From positions 233,566-297,565 of the forward strand of contig NZ_JAFKHE010000014.1 in assembly GCF_017307495.1 (NCBI RefSeq): a stretch of DNA of 64,000 nt, written 5' to 3'. Positions 24,463 to 32,736 of the stretch are shown here, one piece after another. Position numbers and translations under genes: made by a program. Origin of the DNA: Devosia sp. GTDB lineage: Bacteria; Pseudomonadota; Alphaproteobacteria; Rhizobiales; Devosiaceae. The notes beneath the pieces are model-generated. The model had not been told where the DNA came from. It did no database searches and saw only the letters and a program-made list of their open reading frames with translations. Position 1 is the first letter of the stretch, and the number at the start of each line of letters is the position of its first letter.

Positions 24463-25434
24463 TCACTGGCACTCGGCCACGCCCTTGTTGTCGGCCTTGG
24501 TGATGACCGTTCCGTCGATGATAGTGCGCTCGGGAATGGGCGCGCCTTCGGCGACGAACGCATTCATGAGTCGGACCGCCGTCGCACCGTGTACGCGGCT
24601 ATCGACATAGACGGACGCCCGCAGGCCGGTGTCCTCGGCCTTCTTGAATTCTTCGCACGCCATCTGGCCATTAATGCCGACGCCGATGATGTCGGCGGTC
24701 GCCACGCCGGCCTGTTCAAGTGCGCGAACCGCGCCCAGCACGCCATCGTCGTTGCACGCGTCGATCAGGAACCGCTTGGCCTGCGGGATGCCCACGATGG
24801 TCTGCGACGTCGCCGACAGAGCCTTGTCGAGCGAACCCGGATCGTAGGGGATGTGGATGATCTGGGCATCGGTGATGCCGAGCGAGGCCTTCAGCACATC
24901 GTTGGCCGCGTTGTTGCGGTCCATGCAGACTGACAGACCCTGCACTTCGATCGAGAGCACGAAGGTGTCGCTGGCAGCGGCGTCGCCCCAGCCGAGGGAC
25001 TTGTGGAAGCCAACGATGGTGTCGCCCACCTGCGTACCGATGGCCTTGGCCTCGAAGCCAACGAACGGCGCCGGCGCGCCGGCTTCGTCGAGGATGCCGT
25101 CATCGACGGCGATCACCGGGATGCCCGCTTCCTTGGTGCGCTTGAGTACGGCCGGTCCGATGGCCTGATCCGGCACGACGATGATGACGCCCTTGACGCC
25201 CGCGGCGATCGCCGTCTCGAGCGCGTTCATGGCCTTGTTGCTGTCGGACTGCACGCCTTGGTGCGTAAGCGTCACGCCCAGCTTGGCCGCCTCGTCCTGG
25301 GCGCCAGCGACCTCGTTCACGAACCAGGCGTTGTCGTCGAGCTTGTTGATATAGGCAAAGCTGGTCTCCTGGGCGAAGGCGCCCGTCCCAAGCATTGCAA
25401 CGAGGGCCAACCCGGCCACTCCGCTGAGTCTCAT
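24463..25434 (-). CDS. AraF-like periplasmic sugar-binding protein
   Basis: Periplasmic binding protein (323 residues) with signal peptide MRLSGVAGLALVAMLGTGAFAQE, started at 25434 behind a GGGAGGA ribosome-binding site. It resembles L-arabinose-binding protein AraF: GVKGVIIVVPDQAIGPAVLKRTKEAGIPVIAVDD, LGAVRALEQAGVATADIIGVGINGQ and VDSRVHGATAVRLM are at equivalent places. The longer frame to 25698 has no start signal and crosses the operator. It is the first gene of the operon continuing to 18938. Arabinose or a similar pentose/6-deoxyhexose (for example D-fucose) is the best guess for ligand. Confidence 0.9.
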   Translation of the reverse strand: MRLSGVAGLALVAMLGTGAFAQETSFAYINKLDDNAWFVNEVAGAQDEAAKLGVTLTHQGVQSDSNKAMNALETAIAAGVKGVIIVVPDQAIGPAVLKRTKEAGIPVIAVDDGILDEAGAPAPFVGFEAKAIGTQVGDTIVGFHKSLGWGDAAASDTFVLSIEVQGLSVCMDRNNAANDVLKASLGITDAQIIHIPYDPGSLDKALSATSQTIVGIPQAKRFLIDACNDDGVLGAVRALEQAGVATADIIGVGINGQMACEEFKKAEDTGLRASVYVDSRVHGATAVRLMNAFVAEGAPIPERTIIDGTVITKADNKGVAECQ

Positions 25435-25964
25435 GATGTCCTCCCAATGGCGCTTCGCGCCTGTTCCCTTCAACCGGCAGCCACTCAGGACCGTCCCTCC
25501 TGTCAAAGTGTATTTTGTATATACTTTTGATTTCGGTCGCGTCAATGGGTCTCGTCGCCTGTGCGAGAATGAGTTTTTAGAGTGAGGCGCCATCTCGTTC
25601 CGCGTCGTCGATTGCAGCTGGCCGATGCGAATGATCGCAATGGAAGAACCGGTCCCGTAGCGGGCTTTCTGCAGTCTACTCACCCTCGCGAGGAGCACGT
25701 CTGGTCAGCAGCAGCAGCGCGGCTTTCTCTGACCGCCGCAATGAAATCGGGGGCGGGTGTGCTCCAACTGCCGAGTGGCTGCTCGATCCGTCTGGCGAAC
25801 GAGGCACATACGCAGCAGCGGGGAAGTCTGGCGGATATAACTCGGGTGCGTTCCAGATCGCCATGGAAAGCGACTACCTGCTCGCCGATTCCTGCCGTGT
25901 AGTAGAGGTGGTGGGCACCGCCCTGGCTCTGAACTCAGTGCCAGGGCACGGACGGACGCCCGCC
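25435..25964. other. Intergenic region, promoter side of AraF-like operon
   Basis: About 530 bp without a supported gene. The right half (about 25690-25930) keeps an open minus-strand frame of about 83 codons without a start (GIGEQVVAFHGDLERTRVIS, APDFIAAVRESRAAAADQ), which may be a gene remnant that I cannot name. The left part holds the palindrome at 25505-25527. Confidence 0.4.
25505..25527 (-). promoter_or_regulatory. AT-rich palindromic operator upstream of AraF-like gene
   Basis: A 23-bp imperfect palindrome with arms AAAGTRTAT and ATAYACTTT around a 5-bp AT-rich centre lies 71 bp upstream of the binding-protein ATG. It stands out as the only AT-rich segment in this GC-rich stretch and is a good candidate site for a GntR- or LacI-type regulator, perhaps the GntR protein at 18240. 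Confidence 0.5.
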
Positions 25965-26720
25965 CTACCAGCCGCCGTCGACTGAGATGTTCTGACCAGT
26001 GATCATGCGCGAACGATCCGAGGCGAGAAAAACTACCAGGTCGGCGACGTCGGCGGCCTGGATGCGATCCTTGAGGCATTGATTCTCGAGAATCCAGTCA
26101 TGGTACTGCTGCAGGCGGTCAGCGAAGACCCGGTTCTCGGCATCCGAAACCACCGCGCCGGGCGACACCGCGTTCACCCGGACGTTGAACGGGCCGAGTT
26201 CGCGGGCGAGCGACTTGGTCAGCCCCAGCATCGCACCCTTGCTCGCCACATAGGGGACATAGCCGTCCCAGCGGCCATTGAGCGTCACGGAGCAGAAATT
26301 GACGATCTTGCCGTCGCGCTTCTGTTTCATCGCCGGCGCAACGGCGCGGGCGAGGGCGAAGGTCGCGGCAGAGTTGACCCTGAGCTGATCCTCATACTCC
26401 TCGATAGAGAATTCCTCGAAAGGCTTGTTGATGATCAGCGCCGCGTTAGAGACCAGCACCTCGATGCCGCCATACTCGTCGCTGAGCCCACGCACCAGCG
26501 CCTCGCTCTGCTTCAGTTCGCCGAGATCCTGGCCGATGTAGCGGGCTACCACTCCGTGCCGGGTTGCAAGTTCGCGGGCCCGCTCGTCGCCCCACGGATC
26601 ACCGGGACGGTCGAGCAGCAGCAGCCGCGCGCCGAGCCGCCCGAAGGCCTCAGCCTGCGCGGTGCCCAACGTTCCCAGGGCTCCGGTGATCAGGACGGTT
26701 CTGCCCGCGAACTCGCTCAT
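25965..26720 (-). CDS. Short-chain dehydrogenase/reductase
   Basis: SDR of 251 residues starting MSEFAGRTVLITGALGTLGTAQAEAFGRLGARLLLLDRPG (nucleotide site TGALGTLG). It has VSNAAL in place of NNAG, catalytic Ser in NFCSVTLNG, and the YVASK active-site pair. The ATG at 26720 overlaps the TGA of the upstream ATPase gene (TGATG); GTG at 26723 is an alternative. The C-terminus LASDRSRMITGQNISVDGGW is complete. It is the last gene of an importer operon and probably oxidises the imported sugar or its derivative. Confidence 0.9.
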   Translation of the reverse strand: MSEFAGRTVLITGALGTLGTAQAEAFGRLGARLLLLDRPGDPWGDERARELATRHGVVARYIGQDLGELKQSEALVRGLSDEYGGIEVLVSNAALIINKPFEEFSIEEYEDQLRVNSAATFALARAVAPAMKQKRDGKIVNFCSVTLNGRWDGYVPYVASKGAMLGLTKSLARELGPFNVRVNAVSPGAVVSDAENRVFADRLQQYHDWILENQCLKDRIQAADVADLVVFLASDRSRMITGQNISVDGGW

Positions 26721-27451
26721 CACAGGTATCCATGCACTTCGTCGATGCTAGTCTTCGAGATCGGGCTGTCGAACACGATCTCACCGCGCGCCATCGCCAC
26801 CACCCGGTCGCAGCATTGGAACACGTGCTGCATGTTGTGCGAGATGAAGATGCCGGTGACGTTCTGCTTCTTCAAATCGCGCACAAAGCCCAGCACCTTG
26901 TCGGTCTCCTTCACCGACAGGTGGTTGGTCGGCTCGTCGAGGATCAGCGCCTTCGATTTGAAGTGCATGGCGCGCGCAATGGCGACGCCCTGCCGCTGAC
27001 CACCGGAGAGCTCACCCACCAGGGCATCCGGCGAACGCAGATGCAGGTCGACATCGGCGATCGCTTGGACGCTCTCGGCCCGCATCTTCTTCTGGTCCAT
27101 CACCCCGAAGCCGAACAGCGACCAGCTGAGCGGCTCGCGGCCGATGAAGACGTTGCGCGCGATGGTCATGGTAGGGACCATGGAATTGTACTGGTAGATC
27201 GTCTCCAACCCCAGTTCCATGGCGTGCCGGGCGTTCTTGATGGTCACGTCCTTGCCGTCGATCCTGATCTTGCCGGCATCGGCCTGGTGCACGCCCGAGA
27301 GGATCTTGATCAACGTGGTCTTACCGGCGCCGTTGTCACCGACGAGGCCGACCGCTTCGCCGCGCTCGACGCGCAAGCTGACATTCTTGAGGGCATGGAC
27401 GCCGGAATACCACTTCTGCAGCCCGGTGCATTCGATCAGCGGCGCGTTCAT
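26720..27451 (-). CDS. Single-domain sugar ABC ATPase (FrcA-like)
   Basis: A 243-residue ATPase with one nucleotide-binding domain: Walker A GDNGAGKTT, Q-loop IYQYNSMVP, signature LSGGQRQGVAIARAM, Walker B LILDEPTNHL and H-loop ISHNMQ. This half-size form is typical of FrcA, the fructose-type importer ATPase of rhizobia, in contrast to the double-size RbsA proteins elsewhere in the window. The ATG at 27451 gives an ATGA overlap with the permease stop; longer frames would lie inside the permease gene. Confidence 0.92.
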   Translation of the reverse strand: MNAPLIECTGLQKWYSGVHALKNVSLRVERGEAVGLVGDNGAGKTTLIKILSGVHQADAGKIRIDGKDVTIKNARHAMELGLETIYQYNSMVPTMTIARNVFIGREPLSWSLFGFGVMDQKKMRAESVQAIADVDLHLRSPDALVGELSGGQRQGVAIARAMHFKSKALILDEPTNHLSVKETDKVLGFVRDLKKQNVTGIFISHNMQHVFQCCDRVVAMARGEIVFDSPISKTSIDEVHGYL

Positions 27452-28425
27452 TGGGCCACCTCCAGCTTGATGTTGCGCGCCCGGCGCTCCAGCCAGTGGT
27501 TGGCGATGACGGCGCAGACGATGAGGAAGCCGATGGCGAATTTGAACCAGCTGGCATCGACCCGGCTCATGATCATGCCGGAGTCGATGACCCGGATGAT
27601 CGCCATCCCGATGACCACGCCGACGATATTGCCGACGCCCCCGGAGAGCGCGATGCCGCCGATCACCGCGGCGGCGATCGCCTGCAGCTCCATGGATTCG
27701 CCCATCGAGGGGATCGGCGAGCCGATGCGGACCACCTGAATGATGCCGGCGAGACCGGCGAGGGTCGAGCAGATCATGAAGCAGACGGTTTTCACCAGCG
27801 AGGTCGGGATGCCCATCGCCTTGGCCGCTTCCACCGAACCGCCGGTGGCGCGGATCCAGTTGCCGAAATTGGTCTTTTCGAGCAGCAGCCAGACCAGCAA
27901 GGCAAGCGCGATCAGCCAGATCGCCGAGACGCGGAAAATCCCCAGCGGTTCGGAGAAGGCCCAGGTGGGCACCGCCGCTGTGTCGAGCGTCGTGGCAAGG
28001 CCGCTCGAATAGAGCACCACCGCCACCGAGCGCGCCATGAACAGCGTGCCCAGCGTGGTGATGAAGCTCGGAATGCCGAAGCGCAGCGTCACCGCAGAAT
28101 TGAACAAGCCGATCGCCGCACCGACCACCAGCGCGAGGATAAAGGCCGGCCAGAACGGAAGGCCGAAATTGATCATGGCGCACAGCACGATCGGGCACAG
28201 CCCCATCACCGAGCCGATCGACAGGTCGAACTCGCCCGCGACCATCAACAGGCTGAAGCCGAGCGCCAGGATCGCCAGTTCCGGGTAGAGGCTGAACATG
28301 CCGCGCACATTAGCGTTGGATAGGAACAGCCCATTGCTGGCCACGGCGAAATAGGTGGTGAACACGATCAGCACCACGAGGGCGACGAGTTCGGGTCGCT
28401 GCATATAGATCTTTAGCAGTCGCAT
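27448..28425 (-). CDS. Sugar ABC permease (FrcC/RbsC-like)
   Basis: Inner-membrane permease of 325 residues from the ATG at 28425 (MRLLKIYMQRPELVALVVLIVFTTYFAVASNG). Family signatures are LLMVAGEFDLSIGSVMGLCPI, FGNWIRATGGSVEAAKAMGIPTSLVKT and MELQAIAAAVIGGIALSGGVGNIVG. The longer frame to 28581 would run over the stem-loop and binding-protein stop, so it is rejected. It works with the FrcA-like ATPase and the binding protein at 28499. Confidence 0.92.
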   Translation of the reverse strand: MRLLKIYMQRPELVALVVLIVFTTYFAVASNGLFLSNANVRGMFSLYPELAILALGFSLLMVAGEFDLSIGSVMGLCPIVLCAMINFGLPFWPAFILALVVGAAIGLFNSAVTLRFGIPSFITTLGTLFMARSVAVVLYSSGLATTLDTAAVPTWAFSEPLGIFRVSAIWLIALALLVWLLLEKTNFGNWIRATGGSVEAAKAMGIPTSLVKTVCFMICSTLAGLAGIIQVVRIGSPIPSMGESMELQAIAAAVIGGIALSGGVGNIVGVVIGMAIIRVIDSGMIMSRVDASWFKFAIGFLIVCAVIANHWLERRARNIKLEVAQ

Positions 28426-28461
28426 GATTGGTCGCTTTCTCCTCGCGAGACCGAGAACGCA

Positions 28462-28492
28462 GCGGCGGCGGCCGTTAACGGGCCACCGCCGC
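28462..28492 (-). promoter_or_regulatory. Stem-loop after binding-protein gene
   Basis: Arms GCGGCGG (28462-28468) and CCGCCGC (28486-28492), then a C/A mismatch and GGCC/GGCC, around the loop GTTAACG. It gives an 11-bp GC stem directly after the binding-protein stop at 28499, with no T-tract. Confidence 0.6.
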
Positions 28493-28498
28493 CACGGG

Positions 28499-29476
28499 TC
28501 AGCGGTAGCCGGCCTTGGACAGCTCTTCGATGGCGCCGACCATGTCCTTGGTGACGATGGCGCTGCCGGTATCGACGTCATAAGCGGCCATCTTGTAGTC
28601 CCGGATCGGCCCGGCCTGCATCACGGGGGCCCAGCCCTGGAGATACGGCTGCTGGTCGACATGGTACTGGATGTAGCCGGCCTGCATCTGCGCCAGGACG
28701 TCGGGCACGAGGTCGAAACCGCCGAGGATCACCTTGCCAGGTTCGATCCCGCGATCCTTCAGCACGGTGACGACGCCCACATCCCAGAAGCCGGTGTCGA
28801 AATAGGCGGTGAGGTTCGGCTCGCTGGTGAAGTAGCTGCCGAAGCGATCGGCGCTGGTGCCGTAGTCTAGGCCGGCATCGATTTCGTGCCAGCTGATATC
28901 GCGCGACGGGTTCGCCGCCTTCCAGCTTTCGAGCCCGGCAATGATGCCGTTGGCGCGGGTGCGCGACCAGTTGTCGGCCGGCGCATTGACGCCGATCAGC
29001 ACGCGGATCGGGCCCTCGGCGGGGAAATCGCCGGCCACTCGGGTGGCAAGCGCCTGGCCGGCGGTGAAAAAGCTCTGGCCGACAAAGGCGGCGCGGGCAT
29101 TGCCCTTGGCGCCTTCATTGTCATCGACGTTGGACGAGATCACCGCGATGCCGGCATCGACGGCTTCCTTGACCACCGCATCGAACGCCGTGTCGTCGGT
29201 GATCGAGGTGATGAGCAGATCCGGCTGCTGCGCGATGGCGGCCTGGATGTTGGCGATATGGCCCGCCACGTCGCCGGCCTTGGCGATGAACAGCATCTGG
29301 CAATCGGCTTTGACGATGGCGCAGGCGTCGTCCATGCCCTTCTTCACTGTCAGCCAGAAGGTGTTTCCGCTGTCGGCATGGGTGGCATAGATGATGCGCA
29401 GCGGCTTTTCCTCAGCCAGCGCTGGCATTGCGCAGAGGGCCGTGGCCGCGAGCATAGCGGCAATAAGCGTCTTCAT
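28499..29476 (-). CDS. Periplasmic sugar-binding protein (family 2)
   Basis: Binding protein of 325 residues with signal peptide MKTLIAAMLAATALCAMPALAEE. The mature part has the ribose-binding-type fold: RIIYATHADSGNTFWLTVKKGMDDAC, AAIAQQPDLLITSITDDTAFDAVVKEAVDAGIAVISSNVDD, GYIQYHVDQQPYLQGWAPV. It leads the transporter genes 28425-26720. The MR-type enolase gene lies 26 bp upstream, so the operon may start with that enolase. Ligand unknown; a monosaccharide or sugar acid is likely. Confidence 0.92.
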   Translation of the reverse strand: MKTLIAAMLAATALCAMPALAEEKPLRIIYATHADSGNTFWLTVKKGMDDACAIVKADCQMLFIAKAGDVAGHIANIQAAIAQQPDLLITSITDDTAFDAVVKEAVDAGIAVISSNVDDNEGAKGNARAAFVGQSFFTAGQALATRVAGDFPAEGPIRVLIGVNAPADNWSRTRANGIIAGLESWKAANPSRDISWHEIDAGLDYGTSADRFGSYFTSEPNLTAYFDTGFWDVGVVTVLKDRGIEPGKVILGGFDLVPDVLAQMQAGYIQYHVDQQPYLQGWAPVMQAGPIRDYKMAAYDVDTGSAIVTKDMVGAIEELSKAGYR

Positions 29477-29502
29477 GGTTTTCCTCCCTGGAAAATCTGC
29501 TT

Positions 29503-30699
29503 TCAGTTGTGGTCGCTACTCCGTCGGGTCGTCTTGAACCGCCGGTCGAGTTCGGGATGGAGCTCCATCCCCAGCCCCGCCCCCGGGGGAACGGTGATCT
29601 TGCCGTTGCTGATCGGGGGCAATTGGGTGACGAGGTCGCCGTACCAGGTGCGATGGAAGGCGCGGACGCTCTCCTGCACCAGGGCGTTGGGTGCGTTGAG
29701 CGACAGGTGGGTCGAGGCGCACAGCACTACCGGCCCGGTGCAATCATGGGGCGCCACCGGCAGGTGCCAGGCTTCGGCCATCGAGGCGATCGCCTTGGCT
29801 TCGGTGAGCCCACCGCACCACGACAGATCGAGCATCACGATGCCTGCCGCGTCGGCCATCAGCAGGTCGCGGAAGCGCCAGCGCGTCGCCAGCGTTTCCG
29901 ACGCACAGACCGGCGCCATCGAGGCCTCGCTGTAGCGCTTGAGATCGCCGAGGGAATCCATGCGGATCGGATCCTCGTGCCAGAACGTGTTGTAGGGCGC
30001 CAAAGCCCGGGCGATCTGGATGGCCGGGGTGAGCTGCCACATCGAGTGGAACTCGACCATCACGTCCATCTTGTCGCCGACCCGCGTGCGGATCTTTTCG
30101 AATGGCGACAGCGCCTGTTTGAGGTCGGCGGCGCTAATATACTGGCCGCGACTCTTTTCGGCCGCCACATCGAACGGCCAGATCTTCATCGCCGTGATGC
30201 CTTCGGACAGCAGCTCTTCGGCGAGATCGTCGGCACGGTTGAGGAAGGCCTCGAGATCGGCATATTGGCTGCGCCCGCCGCTCAGCCCGTAATTGGCGAC
30301 CGTCTGCCCGCCCTCCTGCATGTAGCCGGTGCCGGCGCAAGTGTTGTAGGTGCGAATTTCGCTGCGGGTGAACCCACCCAAGAGCTGGGCGATCGGCTGG
30401 TTGCTGACCTTGCCGAAAATATCCCACAGCGCGATGTCGATCGCCGAGTTGCCGCGCATCTCGACGCCGGTCGAGGCGAAACCGAGATAACCGGTCAGCG
30501 CCCGCGAGATGGCCTCGATCTGCAGCGGATCGCGCCCGAGCAGCAGCGGCGCCGCCGTTTCGTGGATATACGCCTCGACAGCCTCGGCACCGAAGAATGT
30601 CTCGCCGAGCCCGGTCACACCGGCATCGGTGTGCACCTCGACCCAGCAGATATTGCCGTGTTCGGCGATCCGGATCGTTTCGATCTTCTGGATTTTCAC
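29503..30699 (-). CDS. Enolase-superfamily sugar-acid dehydratase (MR subgroup)
   Basis: A 398-residue protein with mandelate-racemase/galactonate-dehydratase marks: K172 (AMKIWPFD), E216 and H218 (VEFHSMW; the first is Glu where Asp is usual), E242 (WHEDPI), E268 (CASETL), D291 (LDLSWCGG) and H318 (VAPHDCTGP). The capping region shows GLGETFFGAEAVEAYIHE and MRGNSAIDIALWDIFGK. Probably dehydrates an aldonate. The Asp-to-Glu metal ligand and long 130-145 loop set it apart from the DgoD-like protein at 15907, so a different sugar acid is expected. Confidence 0.9.
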   Translation of the reverse strand: MKIQKIETIRIAEHGNICWVEVHTDAGVTGLGETFFGAEAVEAYIHETAAPLLLGRDPLQIEAISRALTGYLGFASTGVEMRGNSAIDIALWDIFGKVSNQPIAQLLGGFTRSEIRTYNTCAGTGYMQEGGQTVANYGLSGGRSQYADLEAFLNRADDLAEELLSEGITAMKIWPFDVAAEKSRGQYISAADLKQALSPFEKIRTRVGDKMDVMVEFHSMWQLTPAIQIARALAPYNTFWHEDPIRMDSLGDLKRYSEASMAPVCASETLATRWRFRDLLMADAAGIVMLDLSWCGGLTEAKAIASMAEAWHLPVAPHDCTGPVVLCASTHLSLNAPNALVQESVRAFHRTWYGDLVTQLPPISNGKITVPPGAGLGMELHPELDRRFKTTRRSSDHN

Positions 30700-30730
30700 C
30701 GCCAGCCCCTCCCCCGGGCCTCAGGATTGG

Positions 30731-31471
30731 TCAGTTGATGCCGCTGGCGAGCAGCACTTTCACCGTGTTGTCGAAGTGCGCCGCCATCTGCGCCTCGGCG
30801 GCGCTACGATTGCCCGCCTCGATGTGCTGCGCGATGGCCTCATGGCAGCTCACATTGTCGTAGCGGTCGGCGTCGCTCTCTCGCGCCAGCCAGCCGACGC
30901 GCCAGGTCTGCCGCGTCAGCACGTGGAACGAGCCCACCATCAGCGCGAACATCGGGTTGCGCGAGGCGCGGGCGATGGTTTCGTGAAACGCGATGTCGTG
31001 TTCCATCACCTTGTCCATCTCGTGGAAATCGGCCCGCATCGCCGCGGCCAGCGCCTTGATTTCGCGCGCTTCCTTGTCGGTGCGGCGCAGCGCGGCGAGC
31101 CCTACGGTGCGCATCTCGAGGGTGCGGCGCACATCGAGGATCTGCTGCACCGATACCTGGTCGGTCTGCACCCCATGGTCGATGACCAGCGCCAGCACCT
31201 GCGGATCGACCGCCGAGACGCGGGCCCGGCGGCCGTTGGAAACGCTGATCAGACCGAGCGCCGCCATCGAGCGATAGGCCTCGCGGGCCACCGCGCGTGA
31301 CACGCCGAGCTGCTCTCCTATCGTGGTTTCGCTGGGCAGCGGATCGCCGACCTTCATGCCCTCCGAGCGGATCATCTGGCGGATGCCGAGGATCACCTTC
31401 TGCACCAGCGAGGTCGGCGCATCTTCTTCGTCGGCCGCCTCGACCGGCCTGGGGTATCCGCTATTGCTCAT
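30731..31471 (-). CDS. GntR-family (FadR/FCD-type) regulator
   Basis: A 246-residue regulator: winged HTH VILGIRQMIRSEGMKVGDPLPSETTIGEQLGVSRAVAREAYRSMAALGLISVSNGRRARV, then an FCD domain (ILDVRRTLEMRTVGLAAL, EHDIAFHETIARASRNPMFALMV, CHEAIAQHIEAGNRSAAEAQMAAHF). It starts at 31471 and is divergent from the glycosidase-like gene at 31618. The spacer contains an inverted pair of a 14-bp motif (31475-31488 and 31567-31580), the probable operators. It likely controls both the transporter/enolase operon on the minus strand and the plus-strand operon. Confidence 0.92.
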   Translation of the reverse strand: MSNSGYPRPVEAADEEDAPTSLVQKVILGIRQMIRSEGMKVGDPLPSETTIGEQLGVSRAVAREAYRSMAALGLISVSNGRRARVSAVDPQVLALVIDHGVQTDQVSVQQILDVRRTLEMRTVGLAALRRTDKEAREIKALAAAMRADFHEMDKVMEHDIAFHETIARASRNPMFALMVGSFHVLTRQTWRVGWLARESDADRYDNVSCHEAIAQHIEAGNRSAAEAQMAAHFDNTVKVLLASGIN

Positions 31472-31474
31472 TTC

Positions 31475-31580
31475 AACCTGTCTACTAGGTCACGTTGATT
31501 TTGTTAAAAGCATGCCAGATACCTGTTGTCAATATGCGGGCATCCAGTCTACGAATGCGCCGCAGACAAGCAGACAGGTT
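31475..31580. promoter_or_regulatory. Inverted pair of operator-like motifs in divergent promoter
   Basis: AACCTGTCTACTAG at 31475-31488 and its near-exact reverse complement (AACCTGTCTGCTTG on the minus strand) at 31567-31580, with a related ACCTGTTGTC at 31521-31530 between. The outer sites flank both start regions of the divergent GntR and glycosidase-like genes, as expected for an autoregulated divergent promoter. Confidence 0.55.
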
Positions 31581-31617
31581 ACAAGCACGCTGCGATCCAA
31601 AGGGAGGTAGACCGGGG

Positions 31618-32733
31618 ATGAAGCCCAGCTTTTTCAAGCCTTACGCCATCACCATGTGGGACTTTTCCTGGCTCGAGCGCCGCTGGCCCGGCGCCGGCTA
31701 CGAGGATTGGGACCAGGCGCTCGATGAGCTGGCCGAGCGCGGCTACGACGCGGTCCGCATCGATGCCTTCCCGCACCTGGTTTCGGCCGGCGCCGATCGG
31801 GATTGGGAGATTCTCCCCACCTGGAACCAGGTAAGCTGGGGCGCCCAGTCGCTCACCCGGGTCACCGTGGGTCCCGACCTCGTCGCGTTCATTGCCAAGT
31901 GCAAGGCGCGCGGCATCGGCGTCGGCCTCTCCACCTGGTGGCGGCAGGACAAAGACGATGTCCGCCTCAATATCCGGTCGGCCGCCGATCTCGCCAAGGT
32001 CTGGGTCGATACGCTCGCCCTCATCGACCGGGCCGGGCTGATCGACGCCATCCTCTATGTCGATTTCTGCAACGAGTTCCCGATCCCGTTCTGGACGCCG
32101 TTCCTCTATGGCGGCATCGAGGGCGAGGAGCGCTCACGCCGCGACCCCGAGATCGTCGCCCTGATGCGCGACAGCATCGCCATCGCCAAACAGAGCTATC
32201 CCGATCTCGATTACACCTTCTCGTTCTGCACCCAGTATCGGGACTGGGCCGAGCAGGATGTATCGATGCTCGATATCCTCGAGCCCCATATCTGGATGTC
32301 GCACCCATCGACCAGCGATTGGAACGCCGCTGTCGGCTACAATTTCGAGAAGTTCTCGCCAACGGGCTTCGACAATATCGTGGCCCGCGGCTACGAGACC
32401 TACCGCACCAACCAGGTCCGCTACGACCAGGCCCTGACCGGCGAGATCGACAATATCGCCGCCTGGTCGCGTGCCTCGGGCAAGGCGCTGGTCACCACCG
32501 AATGCTGGTCGGTGGTCGACTACAAGGATTGGCCGCTGCTCGACTGGGGCTGGATCAAGGATCTGTGCGAGCTCGGCGTCACCCATGCCGCCAAGACGGG
32601 GCGCTGGGTCGGCATCGCCACCTCCAATTTCTGCGGGCCCCAGTTCGTCGGCATGTGGCGCGATATCGCCTGGCACCGCCGGCTCACCGACCTGATTAAG
32701 ACCTCGCCCATCGATTCCGACCTGAGACGCTGA
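31618..32733 (+). CDS. Clan GH-A glycoside hydrolase-like (cellulase-like) protein
   Basis: A 371-residue TIM-barrel protein with no signal peptide, so cytoplasmic. It begins MKPSFFKPYAITMWDFSWLERRWPG. Candidate catalytic residues follow the clan GH-A rule: acid/base E153 after Asn (YVDFCNEFP) on strand 4 and nucleophile E295 (LVTTECWSV) near strand 7. Start 31618 is chosen because conservation with the paralogue at 32737 begins here and GGGAGG precedes it. Its role is probably to cleave a short imported glycoside, or it may be a non-classical member; substrate unknown. Confidence 0.82.
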   Translation: MKPSFFKPYAITMWDFSWLERRWPGAGYEDWDQALDELAERGYDAVRIDAFPHLVSAGADRDWEILPTWNQVSWGAQSLTRVTVGPDLVAFIAKCKARGIGVGLSTWWRQDKDDVRLNIRSAADLAKVWVDTLALIDRAGLIDAILYVDFCNEFPIPFWTPFLYGGIEGEERSRRDPEIVALMRDSIAIAKQSYPDLDYTFSFCTQYRDWAEQDVSMLDILEPHIWMSHPSTSDWNAAVGYNFEKFSPTGFDNIVARGYETYRTNQVRYDQALTGEIDNIAAWSRASGKALVTTECWSVVDYKDWPLLDWGWIKDLCELGVTHAAKTGRWVGIATSNFCGPQFVGMWRDIAWHRRLTDLIKTSPIDSDLRR

Positions 32734-32736
32734 GCC

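Noticed and set aside
27451..28323. 290-codon plus-strand frame rich in Asp, His and Arg
   Set aside because: Low-complexity antisense of a membrane permease; hydrophobic codons read backwards give this composition.
29509..30738. 409-codon plus-strand frame antisense to the MR-type enolase
   Set aside because: No recognisable domain, and the minus strand encodes a full enolase with all metal ligands.
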